Assembly (NCBI RefSeq): GCF_016919445.1 | Contig: NZ_CP070356.1 | Coordinates: 193,501 to 257,500, forward strand | Length of the DNA stretch: 64,000 nucleotides | From: Pseudomonas sp. PDNC002 | GTDB taxonomy: Bacteria > Pseudomonadota > Gammaproteobacteria > Pseudomonadales > Pseudomonadaceae | Direction of reading: 5' to 3' | Shown here: piece after piece, positions 53,011 through 63,267 of the stretch | Numbering within the stretch: the stretch's first letter is position 1 | Layout: the number at the start of each line of letters is the position of its first letter | The notes under the pieces: generated by a model | Databases searched by the model: none | What the model was told of the DNA's origin: nothing | What the model saw: the letters and a program-made list of their open reading frames with translations, nothing else | Position numbers and translations under genes: made by a program

Positions 53011-56000
53011 TCACGCCTTTTCCACGTTGACGAGGAAGGATTTGAACTCCGGCGTCTGCGTGTTCCCGTCGCCCACGAAGGGGGTCAGGGTATTGGTCAG
53101 GTAGCCGTTGCGCGCCACGCCGGAAAAACCCCAGTGCAGGGGAATGCCAACGTGGTGCACGGTCTGGCCGTTGACCTGCAGCGGACGGATGCGCTTGGTC
53201 ACCACCGCCACCGCCTTGATGAAGCCGCGGTTGGAGGACACCTTCACGCGGTCGCCTGCCTTGATGCCGATTTCCTTCGCCAGCGCCTCGCCGATCTCGA
53301 CGAACTGTTCCGGCTGGACGATGGCATTCAGACGGCAATGCTTGGTCCAGAAGTGGAAGTGCTCGGTGAGTCGGTAGGTGGTCGCGGCATACGGGAATTC
53401 CTTCGCCGTGCCGAACAGCTCCATGTCGTTCTTGAACACCCGCGCCGCCGGGCTGCTGATCGCCTGCGGATTCTTGTGCAGCGGGTTGACGCCAATCGGC
53501 GTCTCGAACGGCTCGTAGTGCTCGGGGAAAGGGCCTTCGGCCATCTTGTCGACGGCGAAGAACCGCGCCACGCCTTCGGGGTTCATGATGAACGGGTTCA
53601 TCCCCGCTTCCGGTGCCGAATCGGCCTTGAAGTCCGGGATGTCGGTGCCGCCCCAGGCCTTGCCGTTCCACCACACCAGGCGCTTCTTCACCGGGTCCCA
53701 CGGCTTGCCGCTGACGTCCGCCGAGGCGCGGTTGTAGAGGATGCGCCGGTTGGCCGGCCACGCCCACGCCCAGCCCAGGGTCTGGCCCATGGCGTACGGG
53801 TCACTGTTGTCGCGGCGGGCCATCTGGTTGCCCAGTTGCGTCCAGGAGCCGGCGAAGATCCAGCAGCCGCTGGCGGTGCTGCCGTCGTCACGCAGCAGCG
53901 CGAAACCGGGCAGCTGTTCGCCGGCTTTCGCCAGGACCATGCCGTTGGCGGGGTCGACCACATCGGCCAGCGCCTTGCCGTTGTACTCCTTGGCGATCTC
54001 TTCCGGGGTCGGTTCGTCCGGCGTCAGGTACGGCCAGTCGAGACCGAGGATCGGATCGGGGAACTTGCCGCCGTCCTTGCGATAAGCCTCGCGCAGGCGA
54101 TGCAGCAGGCCGCTCATGATGGCGATGTCGGTGCGCGCCTCACCCGGCGGCTCGGCGCCCTTCCAGTGCCATTGCAACCAGCGGCCGGAGTTGACGATGG
54201 AGCCGTCTTCCTCGGCGAAGCAACTGGTGGGCAGGCGGAACACCGTGGTCTGGATGGCCTTGGTGTCGACGTCGTTGTGCTCGCCGGCATTGCGCCAGAA
54301 CTCGGAGGTTTCGGTGGCCAGCGGGTCCATCACCACCATCCACTTCAGCTTGGCCAGCGCGGCGCTGACCTTGGCCTTGTTGGGGAACGAGGCGATGGGG
54401 TTGAAGCCCTGGCAGAAGTAACCGTTGACCTTGCCCTGGTACATCATGTCGAAGTAGCGCAGCACGTCGTAGCCGGCGCCGGGCATGTCCAGCTTGGGCA
54501 ACCAGTCGTAGCACCAGTTGTTTTCCTTGGTGGCGGACTTGCCGAACCAGGACTTCATCAGGCTGACGTGGAACTTGGGATAGTTCTGCCAGTACGACAA
54601 CTGCCCCGGACGCAGCGGTTTGCTGGTGCGCTTGGTGATGTAGGCGTTGAAGTCCTGCTCCGCGTCCATGCCCAGGGTCATGTAGCCGGGCAGCGAATTG
54701 GACAGCAGCCCCAGGTCGGTCAGCCCCTGGATGTTGGAGTGGCCGCGCAGGGCGTTCATGCCGCCGCCGGGCATACCGATGTTGCCCAGCAGCAGCTGGA
54801 CCATCGCGCCGGTACGGATCATCTGCGCGCCCACCGAGTGCTGGGTCCAGCCCAGGGCGTACATGATGGTCATGACCTTGGTCGGCGCCGCGGTGGTGGA
54901 AATCTCCTCCCACACCTTGAGCATCATGTCCTTGGGCGTGCCACAGATGTTGCTCACCACGTCCGGCGTATAGCGGCTGTAGTGCTGCTTCATCAGGTTG
55001 AACACGCAACGCGGGTGCGTCAGGGTCGGGTCGACCTTGGCGAAACCGTCCTCGCCCAGCTCGTACTGCCAGGAAGACTTGTCCGGATAGGTGCGCTTCT
55101 CCGCGTCGTAGCCGTTGAACAGGCCGTCGTCGAAGCCGAAGCCTTCCTTCACGATGAAGGAGACGTCGGTGTAGTTGTGCACGTATTCCTTCTGGTACTT
55201 GTCGTTTTCCAGCAGGTAGTTGATCAGACCGCCGAGGAAGGCGATGTCCGTGCCGGTGCGGATGGGCGCGTAGTAGTCGGCCACCGAAGCGGAACGGGTG
55301 AATCGCGGGTCGACCACCAGCAGGCGCGCCTTGTTGTGCGCCTTGGCTTCGGTCACCCACTTGAAGCCGCACGGGTGCGCTTCAGCGGCGTTTCCGCCCA
55401 TGATCAGAATCAGATCGGCATTCTTGATGTCGGTCCAATGGTTGGTCATGGCTCCACGGCCAAACGTCGGGGCAAGACTTGCCACCGTCGGGCCGTGTCA
55501 GACACGCGCTTGGTTATCGAACGCCAGTAGTCCGAGGGAACGCACCACCTTGTGGGTGATGTAGCCGGCTTCGTTGGAAGACGCCGACGCGGCTAGGAAG
55601 CCGGTGGTCAGCCAGCGGTTCACCGTCTGGCCCTGGGCGTTCTTCTCGATGAAGTTGGCGTCGCGGTCTTCCTTCACCAGCTTGGCGATGCGATCGAGCG
55701 CCTCGTCCCAGCCGATGCGCTTCCACTCAGCAGAGCCAGCTTCGCGAATCTGTGGGTATTTCAGGCGGTTCGGGCTGTGGACGAAGTCCAGCAGGCCTGC
55801 GCCTTTGGGGCAGAGGGTGCCACGGTTGACCGGGTGGTCCGAGTCGCCCTCGATGTGGATGATGTTCTGCGCAACGTTCTTCGCCGCATCACCCTGGCTG
55901 TACATGAGGATGCCGCAGCCTACCGAGCAGTACGGGCAGGTGTTGCGGGTCTCGACGGTGCGCGCAAGCTTGAAATGGCGGACCTGGTCGGCGAATGCAT

Positions 56001-56088
56001 CCGGGGGCGCAACCCCGAGTGCCGCCAGGCTCGATCCTCCAAGGCCCACGGCGCAGACCTTGAAAAATTGCCGACGGTTCATGTCCAT
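53011..56088 (-). CDS. Selenocysteine-containing formate dehydrogenase alpha subunit
   Basis: A 1025-residue molybdenum/tungsten bis-MGD enzyme, read as one chain through UGA at 55500-55498 (Sec197). Twin-arginine signal RRQFFK follows MDMN; the [4Fe-4S] ligands are C51, C54, C58 and C93 (CPYCSVGC; GTLCPKG). Around the UGA the reading is NQARV-U-HGPTVASLAP, as in E. coli FdnG. Start ATG 56088 has AGGAG seven bases upstream. It oxidises formate in the periplasm and passes electrons through the beta and gamma subunits to quinone. The split into two open frames is due to Sec, not mutation. Confidence 0.96.
55455..55500 (-). promoter_or_regulatory. UGA(Sec) codon and SECIS hairpin
   Basis: Right after the UGA, CACGGCC (55497-55491) pairs with GGCCGTG (55461-55455). 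Inside lies an apical stem GGCA/TGCC with loop AGTCT, resembling the loop of E. coli fdn/fdh SECIS elements that SelB contacts. Confidence 0.85.
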
Positions 56089-56243
56089 CGTGCGTCTCCT
56101 GATCAGGCAGCGTACGTCCGGTGCATGGCCGGACCCTTGCTGCTTAAAAGATAGCCAAGCTGAGGCAATAAGCCAGTCTTCAGCCGGGCGCTGACCATGC
56201 ACGCGGAGACTTTGCGGCGCATTGACGCGCGTCAGTGCGTCAC

Positions 56244-56432
56244 TCAGAACGGATTGGTGAGTACCCCCAAATGGGCAGTCGGCGGGTAGGCGCACGCCAT
56301 GCTGTTACCGTCGGGGCGGCAAGCGGATTGCTGGCGATCCTGCTGGAGGGTTTCATGCAGGCCAAGCAGGACCAACCCGATAAGGGCGGCGAGCAGGTAA
56401 TGGCGCGCATGTCTTCTTCTTATCGCTTTCAT
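56244..56432 (-). CDS. Small membrane-anchored hypothetical protein
   Basis: A 62-residue protein MKAIRRRHARHYLLAALIGL... with a basic start, one hydrophobic helix (about 11-26) and a short polar tail with two Cys (QQSACRPDGNSMACAYPP). A GGAGG site five bases before ATG 56432 supports translation. It is 155 bp upstream of the formate dehydrogenase gene on the same strand. Family not recognised. Confidence 0.6.
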   Translation of the reverse strand: MKAIRRRHARHYLLAALIGLVLLGLHETLQQDRQQSACRPDGNSMACAYPPTAHLGVLTNPF

Positions 56433-56622
56433 GACGACCTCCGTCACTTCAGCCTGCGATAGGGGCACGAGGCCCTGCCATACCTGAAAGTCTGGAACCG
56501 ATCTGCGCCCTGTCAACTCCGCGGCTTGGCTGAAATGCCCGAACGGCACGGCAACCGGGCCGTTCACCGACGCCCGGCAAGCGTTTTAGGGTGAAGACCA
56601 CTCTTCGTCACCGGTTCACCCC

Positions 56623-58647
56623 ATGTCCACCACCGCCTCGCCCTACCCCCACCTGCTCGCCCCGCTCGACCTGGGCTCCATCCAGCTGCGCAACCGCGTG
56701 GTGATGGGCTCGATGCACACCGGGCTGGAAGATCGCCTGTGGGACTTCGGCAAGCTCGCCGCCTACTACCGCGAGCGGGCGCGCGGCGGCGTCGGGCTGA
56801 TCATCACCGGCGGCTTTGCGCCCAACCGCGAGGGCTGGCTGCTGCCGCTGGGCAGCAGCCTGACCAGCGGCCTGCAGGTGCCGGCACACCGTCGATTGAC
56901 CCAGGCGGTGCACCGCGAAGGCGGGCGCATCCTGCTGCAGATTCTCCATGCCGGGCGCTACGGCTATCACCCGCTGGTGGTCTCGGCCTCGCCGATCAAA
57001 TCGCCAATCAGCTGGTTCGCCCCACGCGAGCTGTCCGAGCGCGGCATCCTGCGCACCATCGCCGCCTTCGTCCGCTGCGCGAAACTCGCCCACGCCGCCG
57101 GCTATGACGGCGTGGAGATCATGGGCAGCGAGGGCTACCTGCTGAACCAGTTCCTCTGCCCGCGCACCAACCAGCGCGAGGACCGCTGGGGCGGCGACCT
57201 GGGCAACCGCATGCGCCTGCCACTGGAGATCGTCCGCCGCACCCGTCGCGCACTGGGCGAGCGCTTCGTCATCAGCTATCGCCTGTCGCTGCTCGACCTG
57301 GTGGAAGGCGGCAACACCTGGGACCAAGTACGCACCGTTGCTCGCGCGCTGGAAGGTGCCGGCATCGACCTGCTCAACACCGGTGTCGGCTGGCACGAGT
57401 CGCGGGTGCCGACCATCGTCACCTTGGTGCCGCGCGCGGCCTTCGCCGACGTCAGCGCGCGCCTGCGCCGCGAACTGCGCGTGCCGGTGATCGCCAGCAA
57501 TCGCATCAATACGCCGGAGGTCGCCGAGCAGCTGCTCGCCGAAGGCCAGGCCGACCTGGTTTCCATGGCCCGGCCGCTGCTGGCCGACCCGCAGTTCGTA
57601 GAGAAGGCCGCCGCCGGCCGCGCGGACTCGATCAATACCTGCATCGCCTGCAACCAGGCCTGCCTGGACCACGCCTTTGCCAATCGCCGCGCCAGTTGCT
57701 TGGTTAACCCGCGTGCGGCCTTCGAGACCGAGCTGCGCTATCGCAAGGCGCGCGTCCACAAGCGCATCGCGGTGATCGGCGCGGGGCCCGCCGGGCTGTC
57801 CGCCGCCTGCGTTGCCGCCGAGCGCGGGCATCGGGTGACGCTGTTCGAGGCCGCCGAAGAGATTGGTGGTCAGTTCAACCTGGCCAAGCGCGTGCCGGGC
57901 AAGGAGGAATTCCACGAGACGCTGCGCTACTTCGCCGTGCGCCTACGCGAGTTGGGCGTGGAGGTGCAGTTGGGCCGGCGCATCGCGCGCGGTGAGCTGC
58001 AGGGCGAATACGACGAAGTGATCGTCGCCACCGGCATCCACCCGCGCACGCCGTCGATCCCCGGCATCGCCCACGCCAAGGTGCTGAGCTACCTGGACGT
58101 GCTGCGCGGTGCTCCGGTGGGCGAGAAAGTCGCGCTGATCGGTGCCGGCGGTATCGGCTTCGACGTCGCCAGCTTCCTGCTGACCGAGCGCGACGGTCCC
58201 CAGCCGCTGGGCGAGTGGCTCGGCCAGTGGGGGATCGACTTGGACAACACCACGGGCGGTGCGCTGATCCCGCCGGTCGCCGCTGCGCCACGTCGGCAGC
58301 TCTGGCTGCTGCAACGCAAGCCCGGGCAACCGGGCGCCGGCCTGGGCAAGACCAGCGGCTGGGTGCACCGCGCGCACCTCAAGCATCACGGCGTGCGGAT
58401 GATCGGCGGCGTGGAATACCTGCGCATCGACGATGACGGGCTGCATGTACGCATCGACGGCCGGGAGCAGTGTCTGGCGGTGGACAACGTGGTGATCTGC
58501 GCCGGCCAGGAGCCCCTTCTGGAGCTGCAACCGACGCTGGCGGCGGAGAACCTGCGCTACCACGTCATCGGCGGCGCCAGCGTGGCGCGGGAGCTGGACG
58601 CCAAGCGGGCGATACGCGAGGGCGCCGAACTCGCCGCGCGGCTATAG
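56623..58647 (+). CDS. fadH: NADPH-dependent 2,4-dienoyl-CoA reductase
   Basis: A 674-residue enzyme. The N-terminal TIM barrel (1-360) is of the old yellow enzyme type (HAGRYGYHPLVVSASPI; GYDGVEIMGSEGYLLNQFL). A [4Fe-4S] motif CIACNQACLDHAF...SCLVNP follows. The FAD/NADPH-binding part (about 380-674) contains IAVIGAGPAGLSAACVAAERG. It reduces 2,4-dienoyl-CoA during unsaturated fatty acid breakdown. Start and length agree with E. coli FadH (672). Confidence 0.93.
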   Translation: MSTTASPYPHLLAPLDLGSIQLRNRVVMGSMHTGLEDRLWDFGKLAAYYRERARGGVGLIITGGFAPNREGWLLPLGSSLTSGLQVPAHRRLTQAVHREGGRILLQILHAGRYGYHPLVVSASPIKSPISWFAPRELSERGILRTIAAFVRCAKLAHAAGYDGVEIMGSEGYLLNQFLCPRTNQREDRWGGDLGNRMRLPLEIVRRTRRALGERFVISYRLSLLDLVEGGNTWDQVRTVARALEGAGIDLLNTGVGWHESRVPTIVTLVPRAAFADVSARLRRELRVPVIASNRINTPEVAEQLLAEGQADLVSMARPLLADPQFVEKAAAGRADSINTCIACNQACLDHAFANRRASCLVNPRAAFETELRYRKARVHKRIAVIGAGPAGLSAACVAAERGHRVTLFEAAEEIGGQFNLAKRVPGKEEFHETLRYFAVRLRELGVEVQLGRRIARGELQGEYDEVIVATGIHPRTPSIPGIAHAKVLSYLDVLRGAPVGEKVALIGAGGIGFDVASFLLTERDGPQPLGEWLGQWGIDLDNTTGGALIPPVAAAPRRQLWLLQRKPGQPGAGLGKTSGWVHRAHLKHHGVRMIGGVEYLRIDDDGLHVRIDGREQCLAVDNVVICAGQEPLLELQPTLAAENLRYHVIGGASVARELDAKRAIREGAELAARL

Positions 58648-58660
58648 GCACACGCTTTTC

Positions 58661-58705
58661 GTAGGAGCGGACCTTGTCCGCGATTCGGCCGCAGGCCGGT
58701 TCCGA
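58661..58705. repeat. REP-type palindrome after fadH
   Basis: GTAGGAGCGGACCTTGTCCG followed by CGGCCGCAGGCCGG, between convergent genes. Confidence 0.75.
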
Positions 58706-58727
58706 CAGGGAAGGCGCCGGTGCTGTT

Positions 58728-59129
58728 TCAGGACTCCAGCAACACCTTGATCGCCTGCAGGTCACGCTCGACCCACTGGGCGTCGCGCTCAAAGGTGGCG
58801 TCGTCCATTTGTGGCTGGCGCAGCAGGGTGAGCTGCAGCTCGCAGCCATCGCCATTAGGGATCAGTCGCAACGGAATGTGGACGGCCGGTGCCTGCTCGG
58901 GCAACACGTCATGGTCAAGCACGCCAAACGCATTGCGCGGCGCGAAGCGCACCCGCAGTGGCCCCTGGGGCGTCTGCGCCAGCCAGAGGTCGCCCTCCAG
59001 CGGGTCGATGGAACTGCACAGGCCCGACGCCCAGTAAGGGAAATTCTTCGGGTCGGCGAGGAACTCATAGGCCGCGTCCCGCGACCGCTCGATGCGGACA
59101 CTGAGGACACGGGAAGCGCGGGTGGCCAT
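58728..59129 (-). CDS. SRPBCC-family protein
   Basis: A 133-residue START/Bet v 1-like domain (SRVLSVRIERSRDAAYEFLADPKNFPYWASG ... LQLTLLRQPQMDD). ATG 59129 lies eight bases after GGAGG; an earlier ATG has no such site. Probably binds a hydrophobic ligand. Cytoplasmic; function unknown. Confidence 0.82.
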   Translation of the reverse strand: MATRASRVLSVRIERSRDAAYEFLADPKNFPYWASGLCSSIDPLEGDLWLAQTPQGPLRVRFAPRNAFGVLDHDVLPEQAPAVHIPLRLIPNGDGCELQLTLLRQPQMDDATFERDAQWVERDLQAIKVLLES

Positions 59130-59255
59130 GATCGAGGCCTCCATCGGGACGGGAGAGATGCTCCGGTCTGGTGCATACTACGCGGCTACATTTCATCATT
59201 CGACCGCAGGACAGCCCTTCGTTGCCCTGCCCGCAAACCGTTCCCGGAGTTTCCC

Positions 59256-59705
59256 ATGCCCACGCCGCCCTGGTGGATGTTCGTCCTGCCGCTGATCGCC
59301 GGCGCCTGCCTGCCGTTGCAGGCGGGCATCAACGGCCAGCTCGCCAAGCAGGTGTCCAGCGTGCTGGCCGCCGCGCTGATCTCCTTCTTCGTCGGCATGC
59401 TCGGCCTGTTCGTGCTGACCCTGGCCAACCGCGAATTCCCCAGCCTCGCAGCGATGCGCGGGATGCCCTGGTGGCAATGGTGCGGCGGCTTCCTCGGCAT
59501 GTTCTTCATCTTCATCGCCGCCTTCGCCGCGCCGCGCGTCGGTGCGCTGATGTTCATGGTGCTGGTGCTCGCCGGGCAACTGGGCATGGCTCTGACCCTG
59601 GACCACTTCGGCTGGGCCGGTTTCCGGGAAGCGCCGGTCAGCGCCATGAAGATCGCCGGCATGGCCGCCATCGCCGTCGGCATCTGGATGATCCGCAAGG
59701 GCTGA
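59256..59705 (+). CDS. DMT-family (DUF606/YdcZ) membrane protein
   Basis: A 149-residue protein of five spans. The start PPWWMFVLPLIAGACLPLQAGINGQLAK is typical of DUF606, half-size relatives of drug/metabolite transporters that act as dimers. CCGGAG precedes ATG 59256. Substrate unknown. Confidence 0.88.
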   Translation: MPTPPWWMFVLPLIAGACLPLQAGINGQLAKQVSSVLAAALISFFVGMLGLFVLTLANREFPSLAAMRGMPWWQWCGGFLGMFFIFIAAFAAPRVGALMFMVLVLAGQLGMALTLDHFGWAGFREAPVSAMKIAGMAAIAVGIWMIRKG

Positions 59706-59846
59706 ACGCCCCGCTCGCACAGCACGAGTACCACGGAAAGGCCGCCCCGTTACCGTGGCGCGGGCATTCAGTTCGTCGAAAGCCCGCGCAATTCTCTCCT
59801 GGCGCCACTATGATGCGCGCCTTCGCACCACCCGCCGACTGCCGCC

Positions 59847-60248
59847 ATGAGAAAACCACCGCTGATCGCCAACGCCGAACTGGACCGCCTGGAAACCTGG
59901 GCGAAGTACACCTCGGGGCTGTGCAAGGACTGCAACGCAACCTGCTGCACCATGCCGGCGGAAGTGAACGTCAACGACCTCATTCGTATCGGCGTCGTCG
60001 ACGAATTCGAGCGCGACGAGCCGGCGAAGAACATAGCCAAGCGCCTGCTGAAGGAAGGCATCGTCGAGCGCTTCAACCAGAAGAGCGGCATCTTCACCCT
60101 GACCCGCACCAGCAACGGCGACTGCTACTTCCTCGACCGCAAGACCCGCCTGTGCACCGTCTACGCCAAGCGCCCGGATACCTGCCGCAACCACCCGCAG
60201 GTCGGCCCGCGCCCCGGCTACTGTGCATACCGCAAGAAGCAGCCCTGA
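59847..60248 (+). CDS. YkgJ-family cysteine cluster protein
   Basis: A 133-residue protein with the zinc/iron-chelate cysteine cluster: C26, C29, C33, C34 (CKDCNATCC), then C93, C103, C113 and C126 (GDCYF, RLCTVY, DTCRNHP, GYCAY). The family probably binds a metal or Fe-S cluster; role not established. Cytoplasmic. It stands alone. Confidence 0.88.
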   Translation: MRKPPLIANAELDRLETWAKYTSGLCKDCNATCCTMPAEVNVNDLIRIGVVDEFERDEPAKNIAKRLLKEGIVERFNQKSGIFTLTRTSNGDCYFLDRKTRLCTVYAKRPDTCRNHPQVGPRPGYCAYRKKQP

Positions 60249-60376
60249 AACGACCGCGCGGATCGCCCCACGGTCGTTCCGCGGCATGAGAAAGGGACAT
60301 CCAGGCAGCACGCAAGCGATTCCCCGCGGCTGACTCGAAGCGACCCAGCGTTTGACGCTGGGTCGGGGCAGTTGGG

Positions 60377-61411
60377 TCAACGGTAATACATGACCACGTT
60401 TGCGACCGCGTTGACGTCGCCCGTAACGACGGTGCTCTGCGTCTTGTAATAGCGTGCGCTCAACGAAACGTTCATCGCCTGGTTATCGTAGGTGCTATTG
60501 CCCAGGAAAGTTTCCGTGTTCAGCGGCAGGGGGGTCATGCCATCGGACTTCAGGATCTGCACCCCAACGCCCTGGGCCATACCGGCTCCCGCCCGATTCG
60601 CCAGCACACCCGGCCCCAGGCTACCAGTCCCCTGCGAGTCCTGCAGTTCATAGGAGACGGCCATTCCGGCCGGACAGTTGATATTCACACTGAAGGGTTT
60701 GACGCTCCCCGCGCTGGAACCCACGCCACCAAACTGAAAGGTTTGCACGGCATCCAGATTGACCGTCTGATTGAAAGGACTGGTCACTGTGCAGGTCTGG
60801 CCGTAGATGGTAATCAGCGAGTTGTTGAAGCTCACTTGGTTCGTCGTGACTCCACCGTAGGTGACGACCGCCGTGGGGCTGGGAAGCGTCAGAGGGCTGG
60901 CCCCCACCGTTAATGGCCCAATCACAATCAGTTGAACTCGGAAGTTGCTGGCCGGCGTGAACCTGTAGCCCCCGTCTACATTCTCGTAGTATCCGCTGGG
61001 GCTGAGCGGCCAGTAGCCATATGAAGGATCCGAATTATTCGAATACCAAGCGCGTATACCGATACCGTTCACGCTGGTTTTGTAAATATAGTTGGCAGCA
61101 TCATAAGCTGCATACCCTGCCGTATATTTGACAACAAACTGATACAAACCATCACAGTCGATGACCGCATCCCCACCATTCTTCCAGTGACTGTCATATA
61201 TGACGGTCCCGGGCTGTGTGTTTCGATTAATGACCAAGGACTGGAGTATGTTTAGCGTTGTAGTTACCGGACCGGCGTTATAACACCCCGCAAATGAAAA
61301 ATCACAAATACCCAGAAGCAAAATTCCGGGAAGAACTGTCACCGCCAAAATCTGCCTGGAAAGCTTAAAAAGCCAAAATGGATTTGTGCAACTTTTCGCC
61401 AACATAAACAA
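60377..61411 (-). CDS. Fimbrial tip adhesin-like protein, orphan
   Basis: A 344-residue secreted protein with an N-terminal signal/hydrophobic stretch (ILAVTVLPGILLLGICDFSFAG). An N-terminal domain rich in Tyr/Asn/Gly follows, then a C-terminal pilin domain from about 205 (YGQTCTVTSPFNQTVNLDAV ... VSYELQDSQGTGSLG ... NVSLSARYYKTQSTVVTGDVNAVANVVMYYR). The layout is that of two-domain FimH-like adhesins made by chaperone-usher systems. No chaperone, usher or major pilin gene is nearby. The 5' half is less GC-rich than the rest of the window, which suggests transfer. Confidence 0.85.
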   Translation of the reverse strand: MFMLAKSCTNPFWLFKLSRQILAVTVLPGILLLGICDFSFAGCYNAGPVTTTLNILQSLVINRNTQPGTVIYDSHWKNGGDAVIDCDGLYQFVVKYTAGYAAYDAANYIYKTSVNGIGIRAWYSNNSDPSYGYWPLSPSGYYENVDGGYRFTPASNFRVQLIVIGPLTVGASPLTLPSPTAVVTYGGVTTNQVSFNNSLITIYGQTCTVTSPFNQTVNLDAVQTFQFGGVGSSAGSVKPFSVNINCPAGMAVSYELQDSQGTGSLGPGVLANRAGAGMAQGVGVQILKSDGMTPLPLNTETFLGNSTYDNQAMNVSLSARYYKTQSTVVTGDVNAVANVVMYYR

Positions 61412-61713
61412 TTACCGAATAATCTTAAAAATCGAAAAACAATTCTAACGCGGTAAAATTTATATCCCGGCATATATCAGTGCAAAAGACACATCATTCA
61501 AACGACTAGCCCTCCCCTTACAAACCACCGAAGAACCGTCCTAATTCCAAATAGAAAAATCCCCCTTGACCAACCTATTCAGCGCCCTGCCTGGCCCAAC
61601 TCAATGCCGGTCTCCTATCCGTCCAGATAGTCAGCGCCTTCCCCTATCGGATTCCCGCCCCGAGCGCAGCAGCACCACCGCCCCTTCCCACGACCGAATG
61701 CATCTCGCTCGAG
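61412..61713. other. AT-rich upstream region of the adhesin gene
   Basis: No gene is seen. Base composition at 61412-61560 is far below that of neighbouring DNA. It probably contains the adhesin promoter and may mark the edge of acquired DNA. Confidence 0.6.
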
Positions 61714-63267
61714 TCAGGGCGCCGGCGGTACGCACTGGCTATCGCCGCGTTGCCGATCCGGTTGCAGCAGATAATCGCTGACCGCAGCGTCCACGCAGGC
61801 ATCGAGTCCCGCCAGCGCCACCGTGTGACCATCGCCGTCGCGGGTAAGCAGATTCGCATTGAAGTAACCCGCCATCCGTTGCGCATTGGCATAGGGCGTC
61901 GTCGGATCGCGGCGCTGGGCGACGAACAGCAGCGGCGGCAATGCGGAAGCGACCTGCGGCACATGGGCCTGGCTACTGCCGGCGAACGGCCAGAAATCGC
62001 ACTGATCCAGTGATCCGAAAGCAGCGGCGTCGTAGAAGGAGAATGGCGAGGCCTCGCCGATCTTGCGAATGACGCGCAGCCTTGCCGCACGATTGGCGTC
62101 TATCTCCGCATCGTCCGCGCAACTGATGGCCATGAGCGCATCGTCGTAGCCCGTCTGCTCGCCCAGCATGCTGGCGACAGCCGTGGCATCGCCTCGGTGA
62201 AGATTCGCCAGGGCATTTGCCAGCTGCGGCCACTGCTCCGGCCACAACAAGCCCCAGCTCGTTGCTTGAATGACGTCATCGCCGCTCAGTGTCTTGCCAT
62301 TCGTCAGCGCAATTGCCTCGGCATCGACTCTGCGCAAGAGCGCCTGGTAGTCGCGCGCCGCCTGCGCGGGCTCCGCCGCCAGGGGACAGGCCCCCGTCTT
62401 CGCGCAGTAGGTGGCGAACGCCTCGAACGCCTGCTGGAAGCCCCGTCCCTGCGCCATTTGAACCATGGGGGACGTTTCCGAGAGATCGACGACGCCATCC
62501 AGCACCATCGCCCGCACCTTGTCCGGATGCCGTTCGGCATAGAGTGCAGCCACCTTCGTGCCATAGGAGTAGGCCACGGCGGTCAGGCGCGGCTCGCCCA
62601 GCGCCGTCCGCAGCGAGTCCAGGTCCTCGGCGGCCTCGCGGCTACCGACATGGGCCAGCAGGTCCAATCCGCTCCGTTCGACGCAATCGAGCACGTGATC
62701 GCGTACCTGAACCTCGTCCTCATCCAGCGGCTTGCGCATACGCGCGAGAGCAATGGCCCTGTCGCCCTCGAAACCGCTTCCGTGCCCAGCGTCGCAGCGG
62801 ATGGCCGGCGATGACTGACCAACACCACGGGGGTCGTAGCCGACGATATCGAAGGATTCGTGCAGGGCACGGGAAGGCCCGTCAATCGGCACCTGCAACG
62901 GCAGGCCGATGCCGGGAATGCCGGGCCCGCCCGAGACCAGCAGCACACTGCCGCGTCGCTCACCCAGTGCCGGCAGACGGGTCAGCGCCAGCCGCAGGGT
63001 CTTGCCACGCAGTGATCCGTCATAGGCCAGCGGCACCTCGATGTAGGCGCACTGCAGCTCGGGCGACGTGTGGGACTCAGCGAACCAGCCTGAGAATTGT
63101 CGTTCGCCGCAGGACTTCCAGCTGATTGGCGCCCCCTGCACCGGTGCCCCCTCGCGCTGCCCGGCACACCCGCCGAGCACGACCAGAACGAACCCTGCCA
63201 CCACACCATGGCAGGTACGTCCGCCGCCAACACCACGCCTCACTACTTTTCCACTCACGGTCATCAC
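61714..63267 (-). CDS. Secreted alpha/beta hydrolase with TAP-like C-terminus
   Basis: A 517-residue lipoprotein-type hydrolase (signal ending VLVVLGGC). The catalytic elements are SGGPGIPG (oxyanion hole), VAYSYGTKVAAL (nucleophile Ser), RRDPTTPY (Asp) and GDGHTVA (His). The layout is that of tripeptidyl aminopeptidase-like proteins with a cap and the TAP C-terminal domain. Likely an exported peptidase or esterase of the cell envelope. Isolated gene. Confidence 0.88.
   Translation of the reverse strand: MMTVSGKVVRRGVGGGRTCHGVVAGFVLVVLGGCAGQREGAPVQGAPISWKSCGERQFSGWFAESHTSPELQCAYIEVPLAYDGSLRGKTLRLALTRLPALGERRGSVLLVSGGPGIPGIGLPLQVPIDGPSRALHESFDIVGYDPRGVGQSSPAIRCDAGHGSGFEGDRAIALARMRKPLDEDEVQVRDHVLDCVERSGLDLLAHVGSREAAEDLDSLRTALGEPRLTAVAYSYGTKVAALYAERHPDKVRAMVLDGVVDLSETSPMVQMAQGRGFQQAFEAFATYCAKTGACPLAAEPAQAARDYQALLRRVDAEAIALTNGKTLSGDDVIQATSWGLLWPEQWPQLANALANLHRGDATAVASMLGEQTGYDDALMAISCADDAEIDANRAARLRVIRKIGEASPFSFYDAAAFGSLDQCDFWPFAGSSQAHVPQVASALPPLLFVAQRRDPTTPYANAQRMAGYFNANLLTRDGDGHTVALAGLDACVDAAVSDYLLQPDRQRGDSQCVPPAP

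Noticed and set aside
55486..55500. Apparent nonsense mutation splitting the formate dehydrogenase gene
   Set aside because: The UGA is at the conserved selenocysteine position, followed by a SECIS hairpin, with selABC in the same region.
53134..55530. Plus-strand open frame of 798 codons
   Set aside because: It is antisense to the formate dehydrogenase alpha gene and has composition typical of a shadow frame.
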